From Paenibacillus sp. EZ-K15 (GTDB lineage: Bacteria; Bacillota; Bacilli; Paenibacillales; Paenibacillaceae): a stretch of 64,000 bases of DNA. This document shows positions 1 to 7,769 of this stretch, piece after piece (the stretch's first letter is position 1; each line of letters opens with the position of its first letter). Under the pieces are notes generated by a model that saw only the letters and a list, made by a program, of their open reading frames with translations, had not been told where the DNA came from and did no database searches. The DNA lies in NCBI RefSeq assembly GCF_002573715.1, contig NZ_PDHM01000016.1, positions 815,990 through 879,989 on the forward strand. Reading direction: 5' to 3'. The position numbers and the translations under genes are program-made.

Positions 1-405
1 GCCGCTATATCCTTCGTTTATGGTTAAGGCACGGTTTTCCGGATTCCCTAGTTGAATGGTAAACAAATATTCAGATACGGGGAGACTTATTTCATGTTCT
101 ATAAATAGACGGAGGCTTTTCCTTACAGCGTGCTCACACTCTAACCAAAAAGAATCTGACGAAATCAACTCTACCTCAGGTGAAATCTGCTGGGTAATCT
201 GATCAGGGGATCGATGCATCATACTATTAAACGTAATAACGTCAAAACCATTCGCCTCTTCAGCTCTAAAAGGGATTTGTTGAGTTTGCCATTGTTTCAT
301 AAAGGGAGCCATCATTTCGTTTCTGAATAATTCAAGCTTTTCTTCGGGCGAAGATTGGGCAACTTTTTGATAAATATGATCTGAACGCAGTGATTTTATG
401 TTCAT
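1..405 (-). CDS. DUF2268-type putative Zn-dependent protease, N-terminal part (runs off the left edge)
   Basis: Reading leftward from an ATG at 405 the frame stays open to base 1 (135 codons). The protein starts MNIKSLRSDHIYQKV and reaches NEGYSG at the edge. From family knowledge this resembles the N-terminal half of DUF2268 (YjaZ-like) proteins, where a segment of the GYSGxGGIPGYI kind precedes a metal-binding HExxH-like helix; that helix would lie outside the window, so catalysis cannot be checked. A weak purine-rich RBS (GGAGTGAGAGAG) lies just upstream of the ATG. The gene is monocistronic as far as can be seen, with 170 bases to the next gene. Cellular role unknown. Confidence 0.7.
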   Translation of the reverse strand, partial: MNIKSLRSDHIYQKVAQSSPEEKLELFRNEMMAPFMKQWQTQQIPFRAEEANGFDVITFNSMMHRSPDQITQQISPEVELISSDSFWLECEHAVRKSLRLFIEHEISLPVSEYLFTIQLGNPENRALTINEGYSG

Positions 406-575
406 CTCTCTCACTCCTAGATATGTATTCTTAGAGAGAATTATGCACTATGACCTAACGTCATAGTCAAGAACCTTGAATCAAAATTATTTTACATGTT
501 CTTAAAACTATCTTTTCTGTTTCTGTTTTTATTCTAGTAATGTATATTTCAGTTAAGTCTTCTTTTAAACGTCAC

Positions 576-1028
576 TTATTTATTACCGAGTTGTTCCGCC
601 AAACCGATTAGAAGTCCTTCATTTCCACGAATGTAGCAAAGCCGATACGACTCCTCGTACTGAACCACTTCGCCAACGAGCTGAGCACCATACTTAGTGA
701 GTCTGGATACCATTTCGTCAATGTCTTCAACGGTGAACATGACGCGTAGATAACCGAGGGCATTTACAGGAGCAGTTCGGTGATCTGATATAGTAGATGG
801 GGTGAGAAATCGCGAAAGTTCAAGTCGGCTGTGGCCATCTGGGGTAACCATCATAGCAATCTCTACACACTGTGAACCCAGCCCGGTTACGCGACCAGCC
901 CATTCACCTTCGACAGTAGCTCGCCCTTCGAGCTTCAAGCCAATCTCCTCGAAGAAAGAGATTGCGTCATCAAGGGATTCTACAACGATGCCAACATTGT
1001 CCATTCTTAGTAATTTGTTTTTTGCCAT
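576..1028 (-). CDS. VOC family protein (glyoxalase/bleomycin-resistance fold)
   Basis: 150 residues, start ATG preceded by AAGGAGA at good spacing. The two halves show the paired beta-alpha-beta-beta-beta pattern of the vicinal oxygen chelate fold: LRMDNVGIVVESLDDAISFFEEIG opens the first module in the usual way (quoted here in two parts: LRMDNVGIVV and ESLDDAISFFEEIG), and the second contains VMFTVEDIDEMVSRL and ends in GLLIGLAEQLG. VOC proteins are small cytoplasmic enzymes or binders (lactoylglutathione lyases, dioxygenases, antibiotic-binding proteins); the substrate cannot be told. It stands alone, with no operon partner. Confidence 0.85.
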   Translation of the reverse strand: MAKNKLLRMDNVGIVVESLDDAISFFEEIGLKLEGRATVEGEWAGRVTGLGSQCVEIAMMVTPDGHSRLELSRFLTPSTISDHRTAPVNALGYLRVMFTVEDIDEMVSRLTKYGAQLVGEVVQYEESYRLCYIRGNEGLLIGLAEQLGNK

Positions 1029-1360
1029 AGTTTTATCTCCTTATGTGTACAAATTTATTACCTGATCATCTTCATATTTATTCTATCAGGAATTACTAAT
1101 TCCTTCCAAACGATTAACATCTTGTCACAGTTCATGATAACAAAGATAAGTCACAGCATAGTAAAATGTGAAATTTGGTTTTCGGATATGTCATATTAAC
1201 TTTTATTCTACGAAATTCAATTCATAATTACCGTAATAAGATCGTTTTACGTAATAAAATTACGTAGATACCCCTTTTCTAAACTCCTAATATTTTTATA
1301 CTTTAACAATTCGGAGTTACGATATTATCTCCTGCTTATTATTTTTGATCATTAAACTAA
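1029..1360. other. Intergenic, no gene seen
   Basis: AT-rich spacer upstream of the VOC gene. It contains the VOC gene's RBS region and several short AT-rich inverted repeats (for example around 1225-1265), but no open frame with an RBS and no recognisable RNA element. Confidence 0.5.
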
Positions 1361-1506
1361 ACTGCCCGTTAGCTTAATGAAATTGCATGGAAATACTTAT
1401 CTGATCGATAATCGGTACAAGTTCTTGTCCTTGGCTCGGGACAAAAACTTGTACCGATAAAATAAAAAAGCCGCTATATTAGCGACTTTCGACATGTTTT
1501 TGTCCC
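1361..1506. repeat. R1 palindromic intergenic repeat, copy A
   Basis: It opens with CTGCCCGTTAGCTTAATGAA and ends in GTTTTTGTCCC. Inside is an inverted repeat, 1411-1430 against 1439-1458, of 20 bp with one mismatch (left arm ATCGGTACAAGTTCTTGTCC). This is followed by a terminator-like stem (AAAAAGCCGCTATATTAGCG). The same order of blocks recurs at seven other places in the first 30 kb. No protein is encoded. It may be a non-autonomous mobile element or a recombinase-associated scar; the family is not one I can name. Confidence 0.8.
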
Positions 1507-1853
1507 AATTGGGGAACAGATTTATAGGATATAGTGTTGTGAATGAGTTTTCTGCATACAGACTTGCACTATTTTCAAAGTGTATCGGTTGAAGAGGCAA
1601 CCATACCGGTTGCAGCAAACTACAGGCTGATAGACACCACGAATTTTAATGCTTATCACAGTGCTCGGCCGTTTCATAATTATGGCGTTTACTACCTGGC
1701 CAGATAGTATTTCGGTTCCACATGGCGCGCACTTGTACTTGGCTGTATATTTGGGTGGTCGTTCAGAAAGTATTCGCTCGCACCTCGGTCCGCGGTTACT
1801 TGCATTTTTTTTTGCATGAGATGAACGTATGTTAGTGGGACCGGATCGCGCGT
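1507..1853. other. Intergenic, no supported gene
   Basis: Between repeat copy A and the HxlR gene. A long minus-strand frame crosses it, but that frame also runs through the HxlR gene in a different phase and has no RBS. A Cys-containing stretch (CAPCGTEI) might be gene debris; I see nothing that supports a working gene. Confidence 0.4.
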
Positions 1854-2228
1854 TTATAAACCGTTCCGGAGGCCAGAAGAACCTTCCGTTACTGCATTGT
1901 CTTTGTCGTTCAGTTCCCGCATATGCTCGACATGCCCGATGCCCCAGTCGCTCATTGCCTGAAGCAGTGGCTTCATCCGTTGTCCGTACTCCGTTATCGA
2001 ATATTCGACCTTCGGCGGAATCTGTGCATACACTTCGCGGTGTACAATATCGTGATACTCCAGCTCCTTCAACTGCTGGGCAAGCATCTTTTTTGAAATG
2101 TCTGGAATCGCTTTTTGTAGTTCGCTGAACCGCATTGTATCGCTGCTCAGCAGACGTAGGAGGATCATCGGTTTCCATTTGCCCGTAAGAATCTCCAGTG
2201 CCGTTCCAAATTTGCAATAGATCGTCAT
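1854..2228 (-). CDS. HxlR-family winged-helix transcriptional regulator
   Basis: 124 residues from an ATG with GAGGAA upstream. The sequence has the family's compact winged helix: LEILTGKWKPMILLRLL, then RFSELQKAIPDISKKMLAQQLKEL as helix-turn-helix (given in parts: RFSELQKAIPDISKK, MLAQQLKELE) and a wing ending VEYSITEYGQRMKPLLQ. The N-terminal Cys (IYCKFG) lies at the position that senses thiol or electrophile stress in some HxlR/YodB proteins. It is divergent from the DoxX gene (141 bases between the starts) and probably controls it, as is common for this pair. Ligand unknown. Confidence 0.9.
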   Translation of the reverse strand: MTIYCKFGTALEILTGKWKPMILLRLLSSDTMRFSELQKAIPDISKKMLAQQLKELEYHDIVHREVYAQIPPKVEYSITEYGQRMKPLLQAMSDWGIGHVEHMRELNDKDNAVTEGSSGLRNGL

Positions 2229-2369
2229 CGCTATTCCTCGCTTTACGTATGTTCCAAGGTTACCTTTTGGTTACCAGGTTAGGTTTAAGTGCCTACTTTC
2301 CTATCGGGCTTCCTCACTATAGTATAGGGGCAGAGGTCGAAATTGAACAAGCGAGAGGAAGAGAAAAAG

Positions 2370-2723
2370 ATGAACGTAACTTTATGGGCGATACAAATTG
2401 TGCTTGTGGGTGGTTTTGTTTATTCCGGATGGATGAAGGCAGTTCGTACCGAGTCGTCAAAAAAAGCTTGGCCTTGGATAAACGACGTGCCTAAAGGACT
2501 AGTTATTCTGATCGGAATTTTGGAACTTCTGGGAGCGCTGGGACTAGTTTTACCGCTGGCTCTAGATATAGCGCCGGTGCTGACACCTATCGCTGCGATT
2601 GCTCTGGCCGTGATCGTGCTGATCGGCATGCTGTTCCATATTCGGCGAAAAGAGTACCGGGTGCTTGGCGTGAATATCGTTTTTATAGCGCTGGCGTTGA
2701 TTGTGGCGTTCGGTAGGCTGTGA
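2370..2723 (+). CDS. DoxX-like family small membrane protein
   Basis: 117 residues from ATG 2370. A longer frame opens at TTG 2343, but GAGGAAG sits at the right distance from 2370. Four hydrophobic helices (about residues 3-20, 42-62, 66-88, 95-115) with a short basic loop (HIRRKEYR) match DoxX/DUF4267-like proteins: VGGFVYSGWMKAV in helix 1 and ILELLGALGLVLP in helix 2. Such proteins sit in the cytoplasmic membrane; many are regulated by HxlR or MarR factors and linked to quinone or oxidative stress. Function otherwise unknown. Divergent from the HxlR gene. Confidence 0.85.
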   Translation: MNVTLWAIQIVLVGGFVYSGWMKAVRTESSKKAWPWINDVPKGLVILIGILELLGALGLVLPLALDIAPVLTPIAAIALAVIVLIGMLFHIRRKEYRVLGVNIVFIALALIVAFGRL

Positions 2724-3130
2724 TGCTACCGGACACAGGTTTGATTATCCCCTTTACGGCAATGGGAAAGAGAAGGTTCTTGAGAAAAGCACGACGAGAA
2801 CAAAGGCTTTTTTATGCGAGGTCACATCTTCTTCTAAGCTGATTCCATTTTTAGTTTTCGCTGCACCTACGAAAAGCTTGGCCGAATTTTGTTTGCAACT
2901 TTCAGGTCTAATGTCCAAAGGTTACAACAAGTCATTCATGCTGCTTCGGAGTGTAATCGGAAAATCTTAATATTGGTTCGCAGTATGGAGAAATTATTCT
3001 CCATTGGTCAAGTGCGATCAGCGATATATTATTAATGCAATTGACGTACAGATAGAATTCAAAAAAACCATTTAAAAAAGACATTCCTCCATTTTTTTGG
3101 TGATACTATACTCTTGTTTAATTCAACTCT
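2724..3130. other. Intergenic, no supported gene
   Basis: Follows the DoxX gene without an obvious terminator. Short frames are present, but none has an RBS or recognisable sequence. The right boundary is repeat copy B. Confidence 0.4.
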
Positions 3131-3323
3131 CCTGCCCGTTAGCTTAATAAAAGGGCGTCTACCGCCGTCGATAAAATCATATCGGGAATGTAACAATGTC
3201 CTTGTCATCAGTTGGGATTGTTATCAAGTTCTTGTTATTGTGTTTGACAAGAATTTGATAACATAAATATAAAAAGCCGCATAGTCAGCGGCTTCTAATG
3301 TTACTATGTTTTTGTCACCCGAC
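3131..3323. repeat. R1 palindromic intergenic repeat, copy B (variant arms)
   Basis: It starts CTGCCCGTTAGCTTAATAAA and ends TTTGTCACCCGAC. The central inverted repeat is 3220-3235 against 3247-3262 (GTTATCAAGTTCTTGT against ACAAGAATTTGATAAC, one mismatch). Its outer arm (GTTAT) differs from copies A and C but is still complementary to its partner. A perfect stem AAGCCGC..GCGGCTT follows. Confidence 0.8.
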
Positions 3324-3439
3324 AAATATATATCGTTACCTCTATTCCATACATTATCCAACCAGATAACGGTGTTATAGAGCTCTAGAACCTTTACTTT
3401 CAAATCTTTTGGTTCATCTTGGTTAAACTCTTTTATGAA

Positions 3440-3733
3440 TTATTGATTGTATTTTTCAGGATTTCTAAAAAAGTCAACATAATTATATCTTCCAATAGGA
3501 TCAAAGGTCTTCTTATTCTCATTGTACTCCAAAACAAATACTTCTCCCCTCATTCCAGAATTAATGTCTGTATCAACTATGGCTATTCTATTCTCAGCTA
3601 GTTGTACAACTGATTCGCCATATGATGGAAAATCAGGAGCATTATAATTAAATGAGGGGACTGGCTTAAGAGCGATAATTATAAGACAAATTAAGATTCC
3701 AATCAAAATAGATGATTTACTTTTTTCCTGCAT
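3440..3733 (-). CDS. Hypothetical membrane-anchored protein, 97 residues
   Basis: The ATG is preceded by GGAGGAG at six bases, a convincing start. The N-terminus is basic (MQEKSKSS) and is followed by one hydrophobic segment (ILIGILICLIIIALKPV), so it is probably a signal anchor or uncleaved signal. The remainder is outside or periplasm-like, with VVQLAENRIAIVDTD and FDPIGRYNYVDFFRNPEKY. I do not recognise the family. Monocistronic, between repeat copies B and C. Confidence 0.6.
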   Translation of the reverse strand: MQEKSKSSILIGILICLIIIALKPVPSFNYNAPDFPSYGESVVQLAENRIAIVDTDINSGMRGEVFVLEYNENKKTFDPIGRYNYVDFFRNPEKYNQ

Positions 3734-3933
3734 TGTTTCTCCTCCAACTAAGATTTTTTCAAGTATCTAAATATAAAAACATATTGTATCAAATAAAGTT
3801 TGGCTACTTATCGGGAATATTGTATTTTTTAAAGCTGGTAGTTTGCCACAGCGGTGGCTACTGATCTCGGTCATCACCACGAAATAAGAGCAGAAGACGT
3901 TCTGTTTATGCTTGGAACCAGAGTAGCTAACGA

Positions 3934-4098
3934 ATTTTAATTAGATTTCTGTCTAATCGGTAATCGGACCAACTTCTTGTCCTTTAGGGCAATCGGTACA
4001 AGTTCTTGTCCTTGGCTCGGTACAAGAACTTGTACCGATAAAACAAAAAAAAGCCGCTAATAGCGACCTTCAAAGGGACCATGTTCTTGTCCCTCGAC
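3934..4098. repeat. R1 palindromic intergenic repeat, copy C
   Basis: Contains an 18-bp perfect inverted repeat, ATCGGTACAAGTTCTTGT at 3992-4009 against 4022-4039. This is followed by AAAAAAAGCCGCTAATAGCG and the right end GGGACCATGTTCTTGTCCC-TCGAC. Its left end lacks the CTGCCCGTTAGC block. The right end directly abuts the integrase fragment, whose stop codon lies two bases beyond the repeat. Confidence 0.8.
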
Positions 4099-4099
4099 T

Positions 4100-4261
4100 T
4101 TATTCCTTCAGCAGATTCAGTGTGATCTCAGAGATATCTACATCCCGGAGGTCCGTAACCAACATCTTGAGTTGCAAGACATACGCCCTCAATGTATTTG
4201 GACTTAACTCTTGGATTCGTTTATCTGCCTCATAATGACGCCAAAGTTCACTTAAAATCAT
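4100..4261 (-). pseudogene. Tyrosine recombinase/integrase, N-terminal stub
   Basis: 53 codons from an ATG with AGGTGG seven bases upstream. LWRHYEADKRIQELSPNTLR followed by AYVLQLKMLVTDL is the typical SAM-like core-binding domain of phage/XerC-type tyrosine recombinases (the SPNTLRAY motif). The catalytic domain with R..H-x-x-R..Y is missing: the frame stops after NLLKE, at the edge of R1 copy C. It is therefore a truncated, inactive fragment. The truncation at the repeat border suggests that the repeat and the recombinase are mechanistically linked or that R1 inserted into the gene. Confidence 0.7.
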
Positions 4262-4350
4262 AATAAAACCACCTATTAGCGCCAAGTAATTCTAGATTGC
4301 TTCTAATAGAAGGTTTAAGACTTGATTTCAACTAGTGTTTCCCTATAGTT

Positions 4351-4620
4351 CTAAAATGGTGCCTTTCTTACTGATAAAATTAGGACACAAATGTTCGTGA
4401 GCTTATCTAATTCTGGTGATGCGATCCAATCAGTGCAATTAGCTGTTCCATATTTTATAGTGTGTATTACTGATTCTGCAGATAAATAAATGTTGTGATG
4501 AACATGCGGGAGGAAAGTTACACTCTCCCCTTCTCTTAACAAGCACAACTACGTTCATTCTCATCCTTCTGTGTATACAAAATCCATCCTGACTGCATAA
4601 CATAAAACTCCGAAACAAAC
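4351..4620 (-). pseudogene. Small cupin-like protein, frameshifted fragment
   Basis: Two minus-strand frames join into one plausible protein. One reads GWILYTQKDENERSC and ends at a stop; the overlapping next frame continues LLREGESVTFLPHVHHNIYL (20 residues), then DWIASPELDKLT. The HVHHN segment and the SPELDKLT tail recall small cupin-fold proteins, but this is recognition by eye. A one-base frameshift near 4550 and a divergent C-terminus show that it is broken. No RBS was identified for the first frame. Confidence 0.4.
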
Positions 4621-4680
4621 TCATGGTAGTGGCTTTTTTGCCAGGCGCCGATTTTGCTTCCGCAGCAATAGCGACAGGAC

Positions 4681-5271
4681 CTATCCCAGCAGTTCTTTGG
4701 CTCCGTTCATCACTAAGGGCATAGTCTGTTTAACGAATGCTTCCGCACTTATGAGACGCCCCTCATTGTTCCAAACGTAAGCCGCCCCATACATCCCCCA
4801 GCTTAACATGATAGAAGCTGTATTTATTAAGAATTGCGAGTTTGGACTCGATAGCATCTTGTCTTTGTCTATAAAGGAAAGAAGTATTGTCTGAATTTTT
4901 TCCTTTATTTGAATTTCGAATACAGCTCCAAGTGATGTATACCTTCTTTTGCACATAGTGCTTAGATCTTTGTGAAAATCGCATACACCTAGAAAAATAC
5001 TCTGAATTGTTTCTTCATTTAATACTTCGTGACCGCTTATTCTACTATTTATAATGTTCATAAAGGATTCCATTAGTCTGGCCTCTAGAATTTCGAATTT
5101 ATCTACAAAGTGCGCATAAAAAGTCGCTCTGTTAACAGTAGCCCGCTCTGCAATATCCTTAACGGTTATCGATTCAAAGTCTTTATCTTGAATTAATGAA
5201 GCAAAAGCGTCTTGAAGCAGTCGCCGTGTACGTATCACTCGAGGATCAGCTTCATTCTTTTTAATTGTCAT
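4681..5271 (-). CDS. TetR/AcrR-family transcriptional regulator
   Basis: 196 residues. The N-terminal domain (about 12-58) is a clear TetR helix-turn-helix: RRLLQDAFASLIQDKDF, ITVKDIAERATVNRATFYAHF, i.e. ITVKDIAERATVNR then ATFYAHFVDK. The C-terminal ligand domain is helical and not assignable to a ligand. Three GTTGT/ACAAC inverted repeats lie in the intergenic region upstream, and one of them is close to its own start, so autorepression is likely. The divergent neighbour it would control is a ruined nitroreductase gene. An RBS is not obvious; GGGGAG lies 10 bases upstream. Confidence 0.9.
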   Translation of the reverse strand: MTIKKNEADPRVIRTRRLLQDAFASLIQDKDFESITVKDIAERATVNRATFYAHFVDKFEILEARLMESFMNIINSRISGHEVLNEETIQSIFLGVCDFHKDLSTMCKRRYTSLGAVFEIQIKEKIQTILLSFIDKDKMLSSPNSQFLINTASIMLSWGMYGAAYVWNNEGRLISAEAFVKQTMPLVMNGAKELLG

Positions 5272-5312
5272 GGTTAAGATCTCCCCTAATAAAACGACAT
5301 TTTAGAAATGGT

Positions 5313-5413
5313 GTTGTCTATACAACGGTTTATGGTTATTGATGATTGCGCACCATTCGGTTGGTATTATAGCATATAAATACAACAAGTGTTGTTCAAA
5401 CAACTACTGTTGT
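5313..5413. promoter_or_regulatory. Three GTTGT/ACAAC inverted repeats, candidate TetR operators
   Basis: GTTGT-CTAT-ACAAC at 5313-5326, ACAACA-AG-TGTTGT at 5382-5395 and ACAAC-TACT-GTTGT at 5400-5413. All have dyad symmetry and the same half-site, between the TetR gene and the divergent nitroreductase remnant. Assignment to this TetR protein rests on position and is inference. Confidence 0.6.
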
Positions 5414-5460
5414 ATTGCAAAATGCAGAATGCCACTTTTCTAAAAGGAGGAGAGAACCCA

Positions 5461-5853
5461 TGTCGGTTTCACAACCGTCACTAACGATGGAGCACCAACT
5501 TTCTTTTGATGTTATTCGAGAACACCGGTCGGTTCGGATCCCGAGATCAATATTTCGCGGGAGGAATTGACCGAAACATTGCGTCAAGCCACGCTGGCTC
5601 TTTCTGCCGCTAACCTACAGCCGTGGCGGTTTCTTGTTATCGACTCGCCGGAGCTGAAACAGAAGCTGCTTCCGATCGCATTCAATCAACAGCAAGTGGT
5701 CTAATCTTCGGCTATCATTGCGAAGCTTTCCAAATATCAGAACGCTACGTTCCGACTATGCTGATCGCCATCGGCAAGGCGGCGAAATTCGGACATCCGA
5801 CGGAGAGGCTGGCAGTCGAGGATGATGTAGCTTTCTTTAACGAAATGACTTAG
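5461..5853 (+). pseudogene. Nitroreductase-family protein, frameshifted and internally deleted
   Basis: The start is good (AGGAGGAGAGAACCC before ATG 5461) and reads MSVSQPSLTMEH. The frame then breaks: the continuing sequence, LTETLRQATLALSAANLQPW and RFLVIDSPELKQKLLPIAF, lies in another frame, as does the tail RYVPTMLIAIGKAAKFGHPT with FFNEM. These are the N-terminal FMN-binding (SAANLQPWRF) and C-terminal (MLIAIGKAAK..HPTxRL..FNEM) signatures of the nitroreductase family. About half of the usual ~200 residues are absent, so it cannot be functional. Divergent from the TetR gene. Confidence 0.75.
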
Positions 5854-6140
5854 GAATAACAAAATGTAAAAGATTGTGGCACCCGCATAAACAACGGCGA
5901 GCTAAGGTCTTTTACAAGTTATACGCATCAGATTCTAACAAGGCGTTGTAAAGCTATATTAGAGCCAATCAACAAGCTGGGGGCTTCTTTGATTTGATGA
6001 ATACAAATAACTAATATATGAGAAATTGATCATATATGCACGAAATACGGAATTTATTTATGTGTCCTTTTTTTGATTTATATTTATATTTCTATATTTT
6101 TAAAAAAATGGTTATTTAAAACACATCAGGAGAGTGAATT

Positions 6141-7313
6141 ATGAAGAACACATGGAAAGTTTACGTTCTATCCTTGATCAGCTTTCTAGTTGGAACATCC
6201 AATTACATCATTTCCGGGATATTGGACCGGATCGCAGAGACGTTGGGTACAAGCGTTGCGGCAGCAGGCCAGCTCATTACGGTTTATTCCCTGGCCTATG
6301 CGGTCGGCACGCCTATTTTGATGGCGCTGACGGCCAAAATGGACCGGCGTAAGCTCCTCCTTTATTCGCTTGGCCTCTTTATTGCCGCAAATCTGCTGAC
6401 ATTTATATTGTCCGGCTTCGGTCTCTTTATTGCAGCCAGAATCATTACGGCGTTAGGCGCCGGGGTGGTCACCGTTAACGCGCTCAGCATCGCCGCTAAA
6501 ATCGCTCCGCCAGGCAAGCAGGCCAGCGCCATCGCCAACGTCACCATGGGCATTACCGCATCGCTCATTATCGGTGTCCCGCTTGGCAGAATGGTAGCCT
6601 CGGCTTTTGGCTGGAAAGCGGTATTTATGGCCATCGCAATTGTCGGGGTCATCACCATGCTTGTCATTGCTGCGGTTTTTCCAAGTATGCGGGGCGACAA
6701 GCCTGTCCCTTTGATCAAACAATTTGCTTTGTTAAAAAAACCTCAGGTTTTGGTTGCTTTAGCGATTACTTTTTTCTGGTTGGGAGGATATTCCCTCGCC
6801 TATACTTACATCTCCCCTTTTCTGCTAGAGGTGACTCATTTAAATGAATCATTGATTAGCGCAGCTTTGTTCGTGTTCGGCATTGCCAGTTTGATTGGCT
6901 CGAAAGTCGGCGGCTACAGCGCGGATAGACGGGGTATCAAATACACGCTCGTTTCAGGGATGGTGCTTCACATCATTTCGTTGATTTTGCTATCCTTAGT
7001 CGGACAGTCGGTCATTGCCGTATTCGCCATTTTGATCCTCTGGTCTTTTGCCGCCTGGTCATCCGCTCCGGCGCAGCAATTTAACTTGGTTTCGCTTGTT
7101 CCTGAATCCTCGGGCGTCATGCTGAGCTTGAACAGTTCCATGATGCAGCTTGCTATGGCTGTCGGCGCAGGAATCGGCGGGCTGCTCGTTAACCGTGTTT
7201 CTTTGGCATCCATTACCTGGTTCGGGGCACTCGGCGTACTCATCGCCATCATTGCCGTGTTTGTATTGTCCAGTATGGCATCACGGCATTCGGCGGTGCA
7301 GTCAGCGGATTAA
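6141..7313 (+). CDS. MFS transporter, sugar/drug efflux type
   Basis: 390 residues from ATG 6141 with AGGAGAG eight bases upstream. Twelve hydrophobic helices can be counted. The loop between helices 2 and 3 holds the MFS motif A in a shortened form (TAKMDRRKLLLYSLG), and helix 4-5 carries ALGAGVVTVNALSIAAKI and GVPLGRMVASAFGW, typical of the AraJ/YdhP-like efflux subfamily. It would exchange protons for a small molecule in the cytoplasmic membrane; the substrate is unknown. It ends VLSSMASRHSAVQSAD. Monocistronic, no terminator seen close behind. Confidence 0.9.
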   Translation: MKNTWKVYVLSLISFLVGTSNYIISGILDRIAETLGTSVAAAGQLITVYSLAYAVGTPILMALTAKMDRRKLLLYSLGLFIAANLLTFILSGFGLFIAARIITALGAGVVTVNALSIAAKIAPPGKQASAIANVTMGITASLIIGVPLGRMVASAFGWKAVFMAIAIVGVITMLVIAAVFPSMRGDKPVPLIKQFALLKKPQVLVALAITFFWLGGYSLAYTYISPFLLEVTHLNESLISAALFVFGIASLIGSKVGGYSADRRGIKYTLVSGMVLHIISLILLSLVGQSVIAVFAILILWSFAAWSSAPAQQFNLVSLVPESSGVMLSLNSSMMQLAMAVGAGIGGLLVNRVSLASITWFGALGVLIAIIAVFVLSSMASRHSAVQSAD

Positions 7314-7434
7314 GGGTATGCTAAAAATGGAATGTTTGATTAATATTTGATAAAGGACTCTGCTCACTAAGTTGATCTTTCGGATCTTATTCATTCTTAA
7401 CAATAAAGGAGAATGGGCCATGTATTGTGTCACT

Positions 7435-7462
7435 TATCGTGAATGGGGCTAGTTCTTGTCTT
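7435..7462. repeat. R1 right-end fragment
   Basis: AATGGGGCTAGTTCTTGTCT matches the right end of the R1 repeats (AATGGGACTATGTTCTTGTC) with few changes. Nothing of the left half is seen. It abuts the stop codon of the micro-ORF at 7462. Confidence 0.5.
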
Positions 7463-7497
7463 CAGGTAAAAAGTGTATCTGCTGCCCAACATGACAT
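7462..7497 (-). other. Micro-ORF of 11 codons with an excellent RBS
   Basis: GGAGGTGAGAAAAAC precedes ATG 7497, and the frame reads MSCWAADTLFT then stops at the border of an R1 remnant. The RBS is among the best in the window for such a short frame. It is either a leader peptide or the beginning of a gene whose remainder was lost at the repeat border; I favour the second. Confidence 0.35.
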
Positions 7498-7543
7498 GTT
7501 TTTCTCACCTCCGTAGGCGTTATGCATAGGTCCGAACGCATAT

Positions 7544-7592
7544 AAGACCGGAAAGTAAGGAGCCACTTGCACGCTTGCTACTTTCCGGTCTT
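7544..7592. terminator. 14-bp perfect hairpin, terminator-like
   Basis: AAGACCGGAAAGTA (7544-7557) and TACTTTCCGGTCTT (7579-7592) are perfectly complementary around a 21-base loop. On the minus strand it follows a short frame (7596-7661) that reads MDISRLGTMRAVAYERWGSS plus Y and stop, which looks like the C-terminus of a lost gene. A U-rich tract is weak on both strands, so it may equally be a processed or regulatory structure. Confidence 0.45.
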
Positions 7593-7769
7593 TATTTAGT
7601 AGCTTGATCCCCACCGTTCGTAAGCCACAGCCCGCATTGTGCCGAGACGTGAAATATCCATAGCGCAAAAAATTAATTACATTTAAAGATATACTGTTTT
7701 CGATCGCTTTATTTAAGCCGATTATCTTTTTTCACTTAAACTTATTTTGTAAAAAGATGAAATCTAAAC

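Noticed and set aside
1522..2217. 231-codon minus-strand frame overlapping the HxlR gene
   Set aside because: It runs through the HxlR gene in another phase, has no RBS, and its sequence is Arg/Ser-rich and unlike known proteins.
3845..3940. Plus-strand frame tail LGHHHEIRAEDVLFMLGTRV before R1 copy C
   Set aside because: Protein-like but only about 25 codons, no start; possible debris cut by the repeat, not enough to annotate.
7470..7600. M-box (Mg2+ riboswitch) resemblance on the plus strand (CTGCTGCCCAACATGACATG)
   Set aside because: Only one short block is similar; the GGTGAGGCTCCT and later conserved blocks are missing, and no Mg transporter gene is near.
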